Source: an uncultured Bacteroidales bacterium (lineage in GTDB: Bacteria > Bacteroidota > Bacteroidia > Bacteroidales > FEN-979). Taken from it: 64,000 bases of DNA. Below are positions 27,621 through 37,473 of this stretch, piece by piece. The position numbers were made by a program, and so were the translations under genes. How positions within the stretch are numbered: position 1 is the first letter of the stretch; each line of letters begins with the position of its first letter. The stretch is from NCBI GenBank assembly GCA_903845055.1, contig CAIMWF010000062.1:1-64000 (forward strand). Reading direction: 5' to 3'. The notes under the pieces were generated by a model that was given only the letters and a program-made list of their open reading frames with translations, was not told where the DNA came from and ran no database searches.

Positions 27621-30600
27621 TGATTGTTAATAAACACTTTCCTGCTGATCTGTTCGGTTCCCGCAGAGAGGGAAACAACATAAATCCCGGTACTTAAGGT
27701 TACATCCATTTCATGATAGCCATTCCCGGCCAGGGATGTTGTCAGCATATTCTGGCCCAGCATGTTGTGAATCTTCATGTCTGCCCGGCTGCCTGCCGGA
27801 AGATCCAGGTAAAAATACAACCGGTTCCTGAAACTGTACACATGCATGTGTTCATCCTTACCGGGTTGATACCTGAGGTCTTTCTTACTGAATACAACGG
27901 CAAACCTGTCGTCGTAATTGCCCGGTTCGAGCAGGACACGGTACTCGGGATGCAAAACCAGGTTCTGGTGAATGCCTGCCCTGTTGTCAAAAAGGTAAAC
28001 GTAAAGGCCGCCAGGCATTCGTGCAAGTTCATCGGCCGAAAATACAACCACCCCGTTCTGTTTTGTACGGATTCCCAGGGCGATGGTAGTAACGCTGTCC
28101 GTCGGCGAAGGGATGCCGTCAATCGACATCCTGGCCGTATCTGCCGAGAAGGCAAAAAGGTTGGGGACCGAGATGTCGGTATTCATCAGTTTCAGGGCAT
28201 CGGAAGCAACATCGAATGACGGAGTGGCCGCCTGGTCAAAATAGATCACGACCGGGTCAGGCTGGTACCCCTGCCCGTTATACCTGGCGCTCAACCTGAG
28301 CAAAGGTCGGGTTTCGGTGCGCACATCCTTGTGAAAACTGGGGGAGAGGTTGTTGACCCGGACTCCGTTTGTAAAAATAAGGGTGGCGGCAACGGGCGGC
28401 GGGCCGTTGGTGACATGCATGAACACGGCCTGCATGGCCGGTATGATATTGTTGGCGATCCCGTCGCTGGAGATGCCATTGACATAAGTGCTGTAGAGAC
28501 CGGTGTATTGATCGGTGGTGCCAGCATTAAAGTAGTAAAGCGCGTTGTCGATGTTGGTCCTGACCCACCCGGAAGCGGCATCCCAGTTAATTGGCGATGG
28601 ATAGGGATTCCCGACCAGGTTGTACCCCAGGGTGAAGGGATGATTTCCGTTGAACATGGTGACTGGCAGCAGGGTGTTGTTGTTGACGACCCCTGTGATT
28701 GAAACGGTAACAGGAGTTGATGATGGACCAAAATTTACGGCATAACCCTGCATGGGGTTAAGGATGCCCCCCGGGTCGGTATACCTTACCCATCCAGTGA
28801 AAATCCTGTTTTCATCATACGAGTAAAAAGTAGGGAACGGGGCACTCAGGTTCATGAAATTGCCAAACTGGCCGACATTTGCTGCCTGGAACGGGGAGCT
28901 GAAGTATTTATACCCGAAACCACGGGCAAGATACCGCTGGATGACCAGGTTCCCGGTAACATCCCCCTGTCCTGTCCCGTCAATCAGGGCCGTCCTGTTG
29001 CTTTCCGAAACCAGGGTCAGGTTTTCATTGGCATTGAGGCTGCCATTGCAAAGGAGGATTCCCCGCAGGGTCTGGCCTGCTGCATTGATGGATGTGCTGC
29101 TTCCCGCGTTGATCGTCATGTTCTCAAACAGGGTTTGCGATCCCCCGCCAAGTTGCTGGTTTGTCCCGCTAAAGACAAGGGTGCCTCCATTATTATAGAA
29201 ATTGCCGTCGTTCATGAAGTCAAGTGCCACGCTCAGCGTACCCGCCAACGGCGCGGTAAGTAAGTTGCCGCCATTGATGATAACATTCCCGAAAACGGTG
29301 CCGGATGTCCCGCTGACGAGGGTTGTGCCGTTGAATACCACCCCTCCCCCATTGTGGTTGAAAATGCCGTTGTTGGACCAGTTGCCGGCCATGTAGAAGT
29401 TATCGCCTGCCATCCCGGTAAGCGATTTCCCGGTGGATATCACGATGTTATTGAAGGATGTAGAAGCCAAACCACTGATCGTCGTAATACCAGCAAAACT
29501 CACCGTGCCCGAGTTGTGGTTGAAAGTGCCGCTGTTTATCCAGTTCCCCGCAACACCTAGCGTGGTTGCATAGGGCGCGGTGAGCGCACTGTTGGAGTTT
29601 ATTGTAAGGTTATTCAATACTGGCGGAGAGGCCCCGGTGATGCTGGTTGTGCCGCTGAATACCGTAGTCCCGCCGTTATGCACGAAAGGGCCGTCGTTCA
29701 CCCAGTTTGATAAAAGGATCAGACTCCTGACGCCTGAAGCGATAAATGTGCTGGTGGCCTGGTTGTTTAAAGTTCCGTTCACGGTGATATCCGCATCGAT
29801 CATCTGCTTGGAACCGGCTCCTTTCAGAACAAGGTTATTGTAGGTGGTCAGGAACGGAAAAATTGCGGTTCCGCTGCTATTCGAGAGTTCTACGGTACCC
29901 CCTCCTGCTGCAGTGAAGGCCGTGAAAAAACCGGCGGGGAATACGTAAGCGCCAACCGCCGAAGGGATGAGCCTGATGGTTCCGGTACCTGTTACTGTCC
30001 CAAAATCATGTCCTACCGTATTGGTAAGATCGAGGATGGCGGTGCCGTTCAGGGTAACGTTGGAGGATTTGCGGCCCGTTCCGTTGGTATTTACGATGTG
30101 GCCGGTGGCGATGACGACCGGCTCACCGGTTGGATAGGTAGTGGCAGCAGCGCCGGCATGCTTGTTCACCGCATCGGTCGACCAGGTGGCGAGTACATCC
30201 CAGTTCCCGACCGACGGGGCCGTACAGGTGGCATTCCGGCTGTAATAAGTTAAAACCGTGCCGAATTCTGTGCTCTGACCGGCCGTATAATCCCCGTCGA
30301 TAAAATTTTTATTCCCGAAGGTGATCAGGTTCGTGCTGGTGTTGATCGCCGTTCCCGAAGCAGGACTGTCCCAGGTGCCGGCTGCATAATTATACCGGTT
30401 CCCGATGAAGGTGGTTTCAGTACCCTTCACATCCGATTGCATATAGGTGTAATACTGGTAAATGTTCAACCCGTTGAAACCGGTTTTGACCACATGCCAG
30501 TAAAATGTCAGGATATTGGTACCGGTGCCTGTGTTGCAGGGATGCTGCGAATTGACCGGGATCATCGTGATGGTGCCCGTGGCGGTGGTGGTCCTCACGT

Positions 30601-33600
30601 CCATCCTGGCAGGCGTGTATTTTCCAGGAACTCCGCTGGGAAAGGTAAAGTTGATGCTGCTGGCTGTAATGGGGTATGATTTCCTTACCCCGGCATCACT
30701 GATCAGCCCGTCGGACCTGATGCAGCAGGTTGCGGAGAATACGGCGGGATTCAGGGCCACCACCGAAGAGGCCGAAGTGTTGGACAATATCAGCAGCTTG
30801 TTGCCAATATCCAGCAGTTTTCCCTGCAGGGTCAGGATGCCCGTAATTTCCATCACCGATATCATCCTGACGTCGAAATTGGCATTCAGGTAAAGATTGC
30901 CGAATTTACCGGTACCGTTTCCCGATAGATATTGTACGGCGGCGCCTGCCAGCAGGAGCCTGCCGGATCCGCTGCTGGAATGGGCGGCGGAATTGTTAAC
31001 ATCACCGATCACCGAAATTACAAATCCCCCGTCGGCGAGGGTGCCGCTGGTAAGGATCAGGTCGCCGTTCACCTGCATCATGGTGCCCGCTGCAGTTCCG
31101 CCCATCAACGTGACGGTTCCCCCGGGGGCGGTATTGTTCATGACGAGTATGGCAAGGTTGGTGATATTCGTCGCAGTACCGGTAATGGTCTGGTTCCCGG
31201 CACTCCCGTTGAAGGTGGTCACCTGCTGGACAGACCCCGGGCGATACCCCCCGGTATTGACGCCGGTGGAGGCATCGGTGTTCAGGTTCGTAAGATTGCC
31301 GGCAATATAAACATCAAGGCTGTCGGCGCTGAAGATTGAAGTTGCGTTGATCGTCAGATCGCCCTGCAGTACCAGTCCGTGAACCGAAAGGGTAAGTTTT
31401 TTGGGGTTTGTCGTGCCGTCGATGGCGACGCTGTAAAGCGGAATTTCTGAATCAAGCGTAAAATTGCTTATATAGGTGTTTTCGGTCGTTGCATCCCCGA
31501 AAAGGATCAGTCCTCCTGTAACCGATGATGACTCCGGCCTCAGGTACAGGTCGTTGTAGGTACTGCTCCCCCCCCTCACAATGTTGATGGTTCCCCCGGC
31601 CATGTTGAATACGCTACCCGAATTGAGCACCTCGAGCTTTGCACGCGTCGGCTGGCCGTTCCTGCCATTGATGTTGACCGTGCCGTCGGTCTGGTTGTAG
31701 ACAAGCGACCCCAGCCCGTTGATCATGCTCCGCCTGATCTGTCCGTTTACAAAGAGTGTTCCTCCGCTGATATTAATGGCGGGATACCCGGCACCCGAAT
31801 ATTCTATGTCGTTGTTCACATTGTTCGCCGAATTCCCGATGATGATGGCGCCGGCCTTGACCTCGATCAGTCCGGATAATCCCACATCGGCATCATCACT
31901 GGCGGTAGTGCCGATCATGATGGTGCCCCCGTTTGCCGACAGGCAGGTCGAGGCGGGGATATCGAGGCCCATAGCAGCCACGGTTACTGTAACCCCGCTG
32001 GTCAGCCTGAAGGTGCCGTTTACAAGGGTCAGGGGAGCCGCATTATTTGAAAAGGTGAATGCAGTTGAATTTACCGTAAGGACCGGGATCGCAGTCGTGC
32101 CCTTGTCAACGGTAATGGAATAAAAATCGGTGGTCAGCCCCTTGCCTGAAATAAGGGAGGAACTGTTCCCTGTAAAGATGGCACTGCAGTTGAGGGTGGT
32201 GCTGACGCTCAGATCAAGTGTTCCGTTGTTGGTCAGGTTGCCCCCGATGGAGAGGGAATTGGTTGCTGCAGTCCCCGTGCTGGCAATATTGAATATCGCA
32301 CCGCTGGCAATGGTCAGGTTTCTGTCGATACGCAAAGATTGGGCCATGGTATTTTGGAACAGCAGATTTCCTGAATTCACGGTAAGGTCGGTTTTTATAG
32401 TCAGGTTGCGTGCTGCTGCCGCATTCAGTTTTGCAAGGCCGGTCACTGATGCCCCGTTGACGATCATGTTGCCGAAGATCACCAGGTCGGTATTGGGCAT
32501 GGTGATGGAATATCCTGTTGCCGGGACCAGGGTCAGGTGGCAATAGTTTGTAATTGCCCTTGAGGTTGGTGCGGCCGAAACCACAGGCAGGGTGAAATTG
32601 ATGGTACCTGAATAATACTCCACGGTTCCCCCGCTGGCCCCGAGAAAATTCCCAAAATCCCCTGCCGGGAAAACGGGGGTGGCCGTGGTGCTTGAGATCC
32701 TCACCTTGCCGAGGCTCCCCGGGATCACGGTGCCAAAATTGTTGCCGGTGGTGGTGCCCAGGTCAAGAACTGAACCCGATTTGATGGAAAGGCTACCCGA
32801 AAGCGCGTTTCCCGCTGTTACCGTAATGGTGTGATTATTCGTGCTGCCGTCGCCGATAAAGACCGGGTTCCCGGCACCGGGCGCCACCGGGGCGGCCGCC
32901 CCGCCATACCCTGCATTCGACCAGGTTGCAGGGGTGCTCCATGTACCGCTTGCGCGGCTGTAGAATGCAGTGACGGTCCCGAAAGAGGCCGCAATGCCGG
33001 CAGTATAATCACCGTAAAAGCTGCTTTCGGCAGGGAAGGTAACCAGGTTGGTCGATTCGTTGACCAGTGTCACATCATTGGTAAAGGTCCAGAACGCAGG
33101 GTTATATTTTCCGGGGACATAGAGAATGTTGTCGGGCAGGTTCCCGTAATTAAAGATTAGGGTTATGGAACCCGCAGGCAACCCGGTAAAACCGCTCTCC
33201 TCAACTTTCCAGTAGTATTGCAGGCATGTCGGGTTTGTCACAAAAGGATGGGCGGTCGGCACCGGTTTTACGGTCACATTGCCATAGGTGGTCGGAATTT
33301 TCCGGGGGTGAACCGTTGCAGGGGTATAGTTGCTTCCGCTGCCCAATGGATATATAAAGGCCGTTGTATCAGAAAACAGCCGTCGCACGCCTCCATCCGA
33401 GGGGGCCCCCGAGGTGGTGATGAACCGTGAATTGCTCATGGCCCCGGTGACGGTCGCCAGCGTGGTTAGCGTCAACTGGTATTTCGACAGGTTAAAAAGC
33501 CGGTCGTTGGCAAGGTTGAGAATCCCGGTAACGGTAATGTCGGATGCCAGTGAAACCTGCGACGACCCAGTGCTGCCATATGTGTTATTAATTTCAAGGT

Positions 33601-35860
33601 TTTGAAAAATTCCAGCCCCGTTGCCCGAAATCGTCTGGGGCCCGGTGACCTTGCTCATCGAAATTTTACCCGCTCCTACGTGCAACCCGTTGTTGACCAG
33701 GTTCCCGTTCACGTAAACAATCTTTCCGCCGTCGGCCAGCGTACCGCTGGTGATCATCAGGTCGTTGCTCACGGTGAACGATGGGAGGGTGGAGACCAGG
33801 ATGAGACTCCCGACAATTTTATTTACCTGCAGGTTATAAAGCCCGTTTGTGATGGTTCCTTCATTCCATAAAAAATGGTTCCCATAACCGGTAAAGGAAG
33901 TTGTATTGCTGTTTGGGGTATAGGTTCCACCCGAATAGATTTTATAATCGCCGGTCACCGAAACAGCAAAATTTCCCACGCCGGAGGAGAGGGTGGCATT
34001 GGCGTATATGTTCATCTGGTTGGCTACGGTCAGATCGTATAGGAGATTGACATTTGCATTCCCGGTATTACCGAGGCGTTTGATATTTAGATTCCAGAAA
34101 TTGACCCTCGAATAGATATCGATCGAGGGTGTGTTTACAGGATTTGTTTCAAAGGTGATGGTCCCTCCGGTTACGGAATAATTACCAGGATCGCAATTCA
34201 GGTAAAGTCCGTTGCCGTTGGGAAGCGTGCCGTTGTTGCAATCGCGGATGATAATTTCGCCCCCGGTCATGACGAAGGTTGAACTCGGGTTCGGGATGTT
34301 AAAAATGGCAACGGATGACATTTCCCCGATTTCCGTCTCATTTCCGCGAAGGATCACCGTTCCACCCGTTTGCACATAGGAGGTTTTCCCGGGGGCGGTC
34401 CAGGTACTTCGCATCACGCTTGCATTGATCGTTCCTCCCTCGACCATTACGACCGATGATGAGTTGGCCGTATTCCAGAAAATGATGCCGGCACTGTGGC
34501 GGGTGCTGAAATACCCGTCGGTCATCCGGAATGTTCCGTAAATCGACAGCGCCTGCTCTGCCGCCGGAAATGCCGTGACACCGGCGGCGCCTACCGGGGC
34601 TTCCGGAAACCCGGAATTGTCGGACGCCGTTACATAAACCGAAACATTAGGTCCGTCAATCCATAGCTGGCCGGCTGAACCCACGGCATAATCGCTGTTT
34701 CCGGTCCCGACCGGTCCTTCCGCCAGCGAGGGAATCAGGATGTAACCGGTGAGTTTCAGGGTTCCGTTTTTGATCCAAAGCGCCTTCCTGACCTCCGGGT
34801 TGTCTGGGGTGAAGGGCGAAGCTTCATTCCGCCTGCAGGCATTGGTCCCGTAAAGAGCGAAATAGTTGATATTCGACGGATTGACCGTGAGGACGTAAGT
34901 TTGATCACTTCCCTTGTCAACAATCAGGTTGTAAAAATCAGTGACCCCGTTCAGGGTGAGAGTATTGTCCGATTCGCCGGTAAATCGCACTGTTACCGCC
35001 CCGTTGTTCGCAAACTCCCCGTAATCAGGAACGGTCAGGTTGGTAAACCTGACGTACCCGTTGTTCGTAAAATTGCCCCCGATGGAAAGTTCGTGGAAAA
35101 TGGCATGAAACTGGCCGCCCGGCGGGAAGTTGACAGGGTTGATGGTATAACCGCCGGTATTGGAATTCCCCGTTCCGGTAAGGACTTTGCCGCTGCTTTC
35201 AACTGTAAAATTTGAATTAACGATGATCGACCGTTTTGCATTGGTGGCATCATTGATCTGGAAAGTCCCCACTTTAACCGACATTGATCCGTAGATCGTG
35301 AGGTTTCGCCTTACCGTCATCACCTGGCTGGCCGTACCGAGGTTGATGACGAGATTGCAGTAGGTGGCGCGGCTGTCGTCGATATAAAAGTTCCCGCTCG
35401 AAGGATAATATTCAACGGTCCCCCCGTCAATCGCAAGGAAATTGCCGGCAGTGATAGCGGGGAATGTCGCGATGCCGCCGCTTACCCTGCTCGTGCGCAG
35501 AAGCCCGTTTCCGTTGAGGGTGATGGCATTGGTGAAGGTGTATTGACCAAGGTCAAGGATGGCGCCGATAACGATTGTCACCACGTGTCCGGTGGTGGTG
35601 ACATTTGCATTGAGTGTAATTGTTCTGCCGGTCAGAACGCAGATGACATCGCTGTTGACAAAGGTGGGCAACGCAGGCCCTGCCAGGGTCGAACCCGTGG
35701 AATCGGTGGTCCATACATTGGACATCCCGCTCCAGTTGCCCGACTGATAACTGTAATATTTCGTGGCAAAAAGAGCGGGATTGTAAAAGACAAGGGCAAT
35801 AAAAAGCAGAAGTGCTGACAGTATGGCCTTTGTAATTTTCCTCTTCATTATTGAAATCAT
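27614..35860 (-). CDS. 2748-aa T9SS-sorted beta-helix-like giant in the chaperone-usher operon
   Basis: Signal peptide ~1-32 (AILSALLLFIALVFYNPALFA); an ATG at 35848 is an alternative start. Three large modules begin at about residues 35, 967 and 1870 with related lead motifs (YYSYQSGNWSG, FYSRASGTWSTPATWS, YYSRNA...NWDVLATWS). Each continues with Asn/Gly/Thr-rich short repeats (GNLTNNG, GGTV, LNGNG, SGTLADGG) that suggest a right-handed beta-helix. A conserved linker (STNLVTF..., DYTAG, FGTV) closes modules 1 and 2. Residues ~2300-2670 form a Bacteroidota surface-protein C-terminal region (NLVGNPYPSPINWDAA). The last ~75 residues are a T9SS type A sorting domain (KIHNMLGQ, TGIYVVSL, KVFINNQW). 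It lies 48 bp downstream of the chaperone gene and overlaps the next subunit gene. Probably a surface adhesin; no catalytic motif was identified. Confidence 0.9.
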   Translation of the reverse strand: MISIMKRKITKAILSALLLFIALVFYNPALFATKYYSYQSGNWSGMSNVWTTDSTGSTLAGPALPTFVNSDVICVLTGRTITLNANVTTTGHVVTIVIGAILDLGQYTFTNAITLNGNGLLRTSRVSGGIATFPAITAGNFLAIDGGTVEYYPSSGNFYIDDSRATYCNLVINLGTASQVMTVRRNLTIYGSMSVKVGTFQINDATNAKRSIIVNSNFTVESSGKVLTGTGNSNTGGYTINPVNFPPGGQFHAIFHELSIGGNFTNNGYVRFTNLTVPDYGEFANNGAVTVRFTGESDNTLTLNGVTDFYNLIVDKGSDQTYVLTVNPSNINYFALYGTNACRRNEASPFTPDNPEVRKALWIKNGTLKLTGYILIPSLAEGPVGTGNSDYAVGSAGQLWIDGPNVSVYVTASDNSGFPEAPVGAAGVTAFPAAEQALSIYGTFRMTDGYFSTRHSAGIIFWNTANSSSVVMVEGGTINASVMRSTWTAPGKTSYVQTGGTVILRGNETEIGEMSSVAIFNIPNPSSTFVMTGGEIIIRDCNNGTLPNGNGLYLNCDPGNYSVTGGTITFETNPVNTPSIDIYSRVNFWNLNIKRLGNTGNANVNLLYDLTVANQMNIYANATLSSGVGNFAVSVTGDYKIYSGGTYTPNSNTTSFTGYGNHFLWNEGTITNGLYNLQVNKIVGSLILVSTLPSFTVSNDLMITSGTLADGGKIVYVNGNLVNNGLHVGAGKISMSKVTGPQTISGNGAGIFQNLEINNTYGSTGSSQVSLASDITVTGILNLANDRLFNLSKYQLTLTTLATVTGAMSNSRFITTSGAPSDGGVRRLFSDTTAFIYPLGSGSNYTPATVHPRKIPTTYGNVTVKPVPTAHPFVTNPTCLQYYWKVEESGFTGLPAGSITLIFNYGNLPDNILYVPGKYNPAFWTFTNDVTLVNESTNLVTFPAESSFYGDYTAGIAASFGTVTAFYSRASGTWSTPATWSNAGYGGAAAPVAPGAGNPVFIGDGSTNNHTITVTAGNALSGSLSIKSGSVLDLGTTTGNNFGTVIPGSLGKVRISSTTATPVFPAGDFGNFLGASGGTVEYYSGTINFTLPVVSAAPTSRAITNYCHLTLVPATGYSITMPNTDLVIFGNMIVNGASVTGLAKLNAAAARNLTIKTDLTVNSGNLLFQNTMAQSLRIDRNLTIASGAIFNIASTGTAATNSLSIGGNLTNNGTLDLSVSTTLNCSAIFTGNSSSLISGKGLTTDFYSITVDKGTTAIPVLTVNSTAFTFSNNAAPLTLVNGTFRLTSGVTVTVAAMGLDIPASTCLSANGGTIMIGTTASDDADVGLSGLIEVKAGAIIIGNSANNVNNDIEYSGAGYPAINISGGTLFVNGQIRRSMINGLGSLVYNQTDGTVNINGRNGQPTRAKLEVLNSGSVFNMAGGTINIVRGGSSTYNDLYLRPESSSVTGGLILFGDATTENTYISNFTLDSEIPLYSVAIDGTTNPKKLTLSVHGLVLQGDLTINATSIFSADSLDVYIAGNLTNLNTDASTGVNTGGYRPGSVQQVTTFNGSAGNQTITGTATNITNLAILVMNNTAPGGTVTLMGGTAAGTMMQVNGDLILTSGTLADGGFVISVIGDVNNSAAHSSSGSGRLLLAGAAVQYLSGNGTGKFGNLYLNANFDVRMISVMEITGILTLQGKLLDIGNKLLILSNTSASSVVALNPAVFSATCCIRSDGLISDAGVRKSYPITASSINFTFPSGVPGKYTPARMDVRTTTATGTITMIPVNSQHPCNTGTGTNILTFYWHVVKTGFNGLNIYQYYTYMQSDVKGTETTFIGNRYNYAAGTWDSPASGTAINTSTNLITFGNKNFIDGDYTAGQSTEFGTVLTYYSRNATCTAPSVGNWDVLATWSTDAVNKHAGAAATTYPTGEPVVIATGHIVNTNGTGRKSSNVTLNGTAILDLTNTVGHDFGTVTGTGTIRLIPSAVGAYVFPAGFFTAFTAAGGGTVELSNSSGTAIFPFLTTYNNLVLKGAGSKQMIDADITVNGTLNNQATSTFIASGVRSLILLSNWVNDGPFVHNGGTTVFSGTTSITGASPPVLNNLTINSNSALTAPYATTLGVAGNWINSGTFNHNSGTVSFAGITTISGLASTSFNNIVISTGKSLTGMAGDNFYMAGNWSNNGIFNHNGGGVVFNGTTLVSGTSGTVFGNVIINGGNLLTAPLAGTLSVALDFMNDGNFYNNGGTLVFSGTNQQLGGGSQTLFENMTINAGSSTSINAAGQTLRGILLCNGSLNANENLTLVSESNRTALIDGTGQGDVTGNLVIQRYLARGFGYKYFSSPFQAANVGQFGNFMNLSAPFPTFYSYDENRIFTGWVRYTDPGGILNPMQGYAVNFGPSSTPVTVSITGVVNNNTLLPVTMFNGNHPFTLGYNLVGNPYPSPINWDAASGWVRTNIDNALYYFNAGTTDQYTGLYSTYVNGISSDGIANNIIPAMQAVFMHVTNGPPPVAATLIFTNGVRVNNLSPSFHKDVRTETRPLLRLSARYNGQGYQPDPVVIYFDQAATPSFDVASDALKLMNTDISVPNLFAFSADTARMSIDGIPSPTDSVTTIALGIRTKQNGVVVFSADELARMPGGLYVYLFDNRAGIHQNLVLHPEYRVLLEPGNYDDRFAVVFSKKDLRYQPGKDEHMHVYSFRNRLYFYLDLPAGSRADMKIHNMLGQNMLTTSLAGNGYHEMDVTLSTGIYVVSLSAGTEQISRKVFINNQW

Positions 35861-35908
35861 TGCTAAAAGAGTTCAGCAAATGCCATAAGATGAACTGTTA
35901 ATCTGCAG

Positions 35909-36787
35909 CTAAGGCAAGATTAATTCAGCTTCAGCAAGCCTTGCCGCCTTAACATCATCGGGTACGGTGTAGGTAACCGTTAATTTTCCGCTACGGTAAT
36001 CTATCCCTGAACTCCTGTCGAGGGGACACTCGAAGGTACGGTATGTGCCCGGGGTATAAACTGCAATACCTTTGGCACCTGCAACATGGGTGACTTTTCC
36101 CAAGGGGGATGTATAGGTTACCGACAAGTCGCCATAGACTGAAATATTTCCTGAACGGGTAAATTTCATTTTAAGGACGGTGACGGTATCGTTGACTTTG
36201 CGGAGGGCAAGATCCTTTATCTCAGCTTTTACGGAACATTCACCAACACGGATAATCGCCGGAATGGTAATTCCAAAAATGGGGATCAGCCTGACGGCTA
36301 CCGAGGTTGCCTCCTTCTGGGCCTCCTCGCCAAGGGGATTTTCCTTGGGAATGGCCCTGAAGTATATATGCGACATGTATTCACCAGGCATCATTTTCGC
36401 CGGTTTTACCAGCTGCATTTTCACAACCTGCGATTTATTGGGACCAAGGGTAACGGTACGCGGGAAAATACGGAAGTATTTTTCGGAAAAATTCTGGCCG
36501 GAATCGGGAGTGGCGATCTGCTCAAAGGACCCGTCATGTTTCATCCTCATCTGGACGAACGAAACCACATATTTGGCACTGTCGTTCCCTGTGTTGGTCA
36601 GGACCAGGTCCTGCGATTTTTTTGCACCTTCAAATACAACCCTGCGGGGCATGATGAGAAGGTTTCCCTGCGCCATGATTTCACTGGCTGATAAGACTGT
36701 GAAAAGGATTGTACCTGAAATTAACGCTGTCAGGCAGATGTTGCGAAGTGCTGTAAAACGCGATAATAAGTTTCCTGATTGATTCAT
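35909..36787 (-). CDS. PapD-like periplasmic pilus chaperone
   Basis: 292 aa, longer than the usual ~230-250. Signal peptide through about residue 40 (LTALISGTILFTVLSASEIMAQ). Domain 1 starts LLIMPRRVVFEGAKKSQ followed by LVLTNTG, close to the A/B strands of PapD-family chaperones (RxVFxG..KS..L..xN), including the basic residue used to anchor the subunit C-terminus. The following FRIFPRTVTLGPNKSQVV and MPGEYMSHIYFRAIPKE match the F1-G1/domain-boundary signature (RV.P....L.PG..., E..FYF....IP). Domain 2 (~200-285) is beta-rich. Known members cap pilin subunits in the periplasm and hand them to an usher. The DUF4402 subunits upstream and the usher-like gene downstream support this role. Catalogued chaperone-usher systems are mainly proteobacterial, so placement in Bacteroidota is notable. 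Confidence 0.82.
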   Translation of the reverse strand: MNQSGNLLSRFTALRNICLTALISGTILFTVLSASEIMAQGNLLIMPRRVVFEGAKKSQDLVLTNTGNDSAKYVVSFVQMRMKHDGSFEQIATPDSGQNFSEKYFRIFPRTVTLGPNKSQVVKMQLVKPAKMMPGEYMSHIYFRAIPKENPLGEEAQKEATSVAVRLIPIFGITIPAIIRVGECSVKAEIKDLALRKVNDTVTVLKMKFTRSGNISVYGDLSVTYTSPLGKVTHVAGAKGIAVYTPGTYRTFECPLDRSSGIDYRSGKLTVTYTVPDDVKAARLAEAELILP

Positions 36788-36865
36788 AGATTTGATTTTA
36801 AGGGACGGGAAACCCTGGAAGGCATGGACTTGTTGGCATGCCTGCAGGCCTTCGCCCGGTAGTGA

Positions 36866-37276
36866 TTAATTATAGCTGACTGTAACATTAGATGGCGTAA
36901 CCGAAACATACATGGTTAAAAGGTCCGATCCCGGTGCTATCACGGGATTGTTGATAAAAGAAGCTATTTTGAGTGAATTGGAACGGCCGTTTGCAATTGG
37001 CGGTGAAACAGGTGAAGTATCGGTGTATGTATAATTGGTCGTACGTGTCAGGTAGTAGGTGGCTGAAGTGCTTGCACCTGATTTAACCGGCATGATAATA
37101 AGAATGATTGCCATGTTGTTGGTATCGTTTTTAACGATATTGCTAAGGATGCTCAGGGGCTCAACAATCGATGCGGTAATACCGGCTTCGGTAATTACCG
37201 GGTTCTGAGAAAAGGCACAAAAAGATAATCCATTTAAAACGATGAGCAATGGAAACAACTTGTTCAGGATTCTCAC
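36866..37276 (-). CDS. Minor DUF4402-like fibre subunit
   Basis: 136 aa from a GTG start at 37276 (first residues MRILNKLFPLL). Signal peptide to about residue 23 (IVLNGLSFCAFSQ). The mature N-terminus (NPVITEAGITASIVEPLSI) parallels the start of the major subunit (ATATANIIAPLTI), and the C-terminus ends TPSNVTVSYN, with penultimate Tyr like the major subunit (FTVTVSYQ). The middle is shorter and diverged from typical DUF4402. It lies 197 bp after the major pilin gene, behind a terminator, and 78 bp before the chaperone gene. No separate promoter was found, so readthrough from the pilin promoter is likely and would give lower expression. Assignment as a minor pilin is inference from end motifs and position. 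Confidence 0.7.
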   Translation of the reverse strand: MRILNKLFPLLIVLNGLSFCAFSQNPVITEAGITASIVEPLSILSNIVKNDTNNMAIILIIMPVKSGASTSATYYLTRTTNYTYTDTSPVSPPIANGRSNSLKIASFINNPVIAPGSDLLTMYVSVTPSNVTVSYN

Positions 37277-37426
37277 GACAAGGATTTTTTTACAAATATG
37301 ATATAAAAGTAATCATTTTGTCTCCAACTTGCAAACTATCCGGCAATAAAGTTATTGGGTATTTATTAACGAGTCACCAGATCAGCGTATTAGCCAGTAA
37401 AAATATCCATCAGGAATTTTGGGTAC

Positions 37427-37459
37427 AAAAAAAACGCTGCGTTATGCAGCGTTTTTTTT
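37427..37459 (-). terminator. Strong terminator behind the major pilin gene
   Basis: A perfect 14-bp stem: eight A plus CGCTGC (37427-37440), loop GTTAT, then GCAGCG plus eight T (37446-37459). It starts 15 bp after the pilin stop on the minus strand, with T-runs in both orientations. It would let the first gene be expressed far above the rest of the operon, with leakage into the minor subunit, chaperone and usher genes. Confidence 0.85.
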
Positions 37460-37473
37460 GAAAGTTTTGTTGC

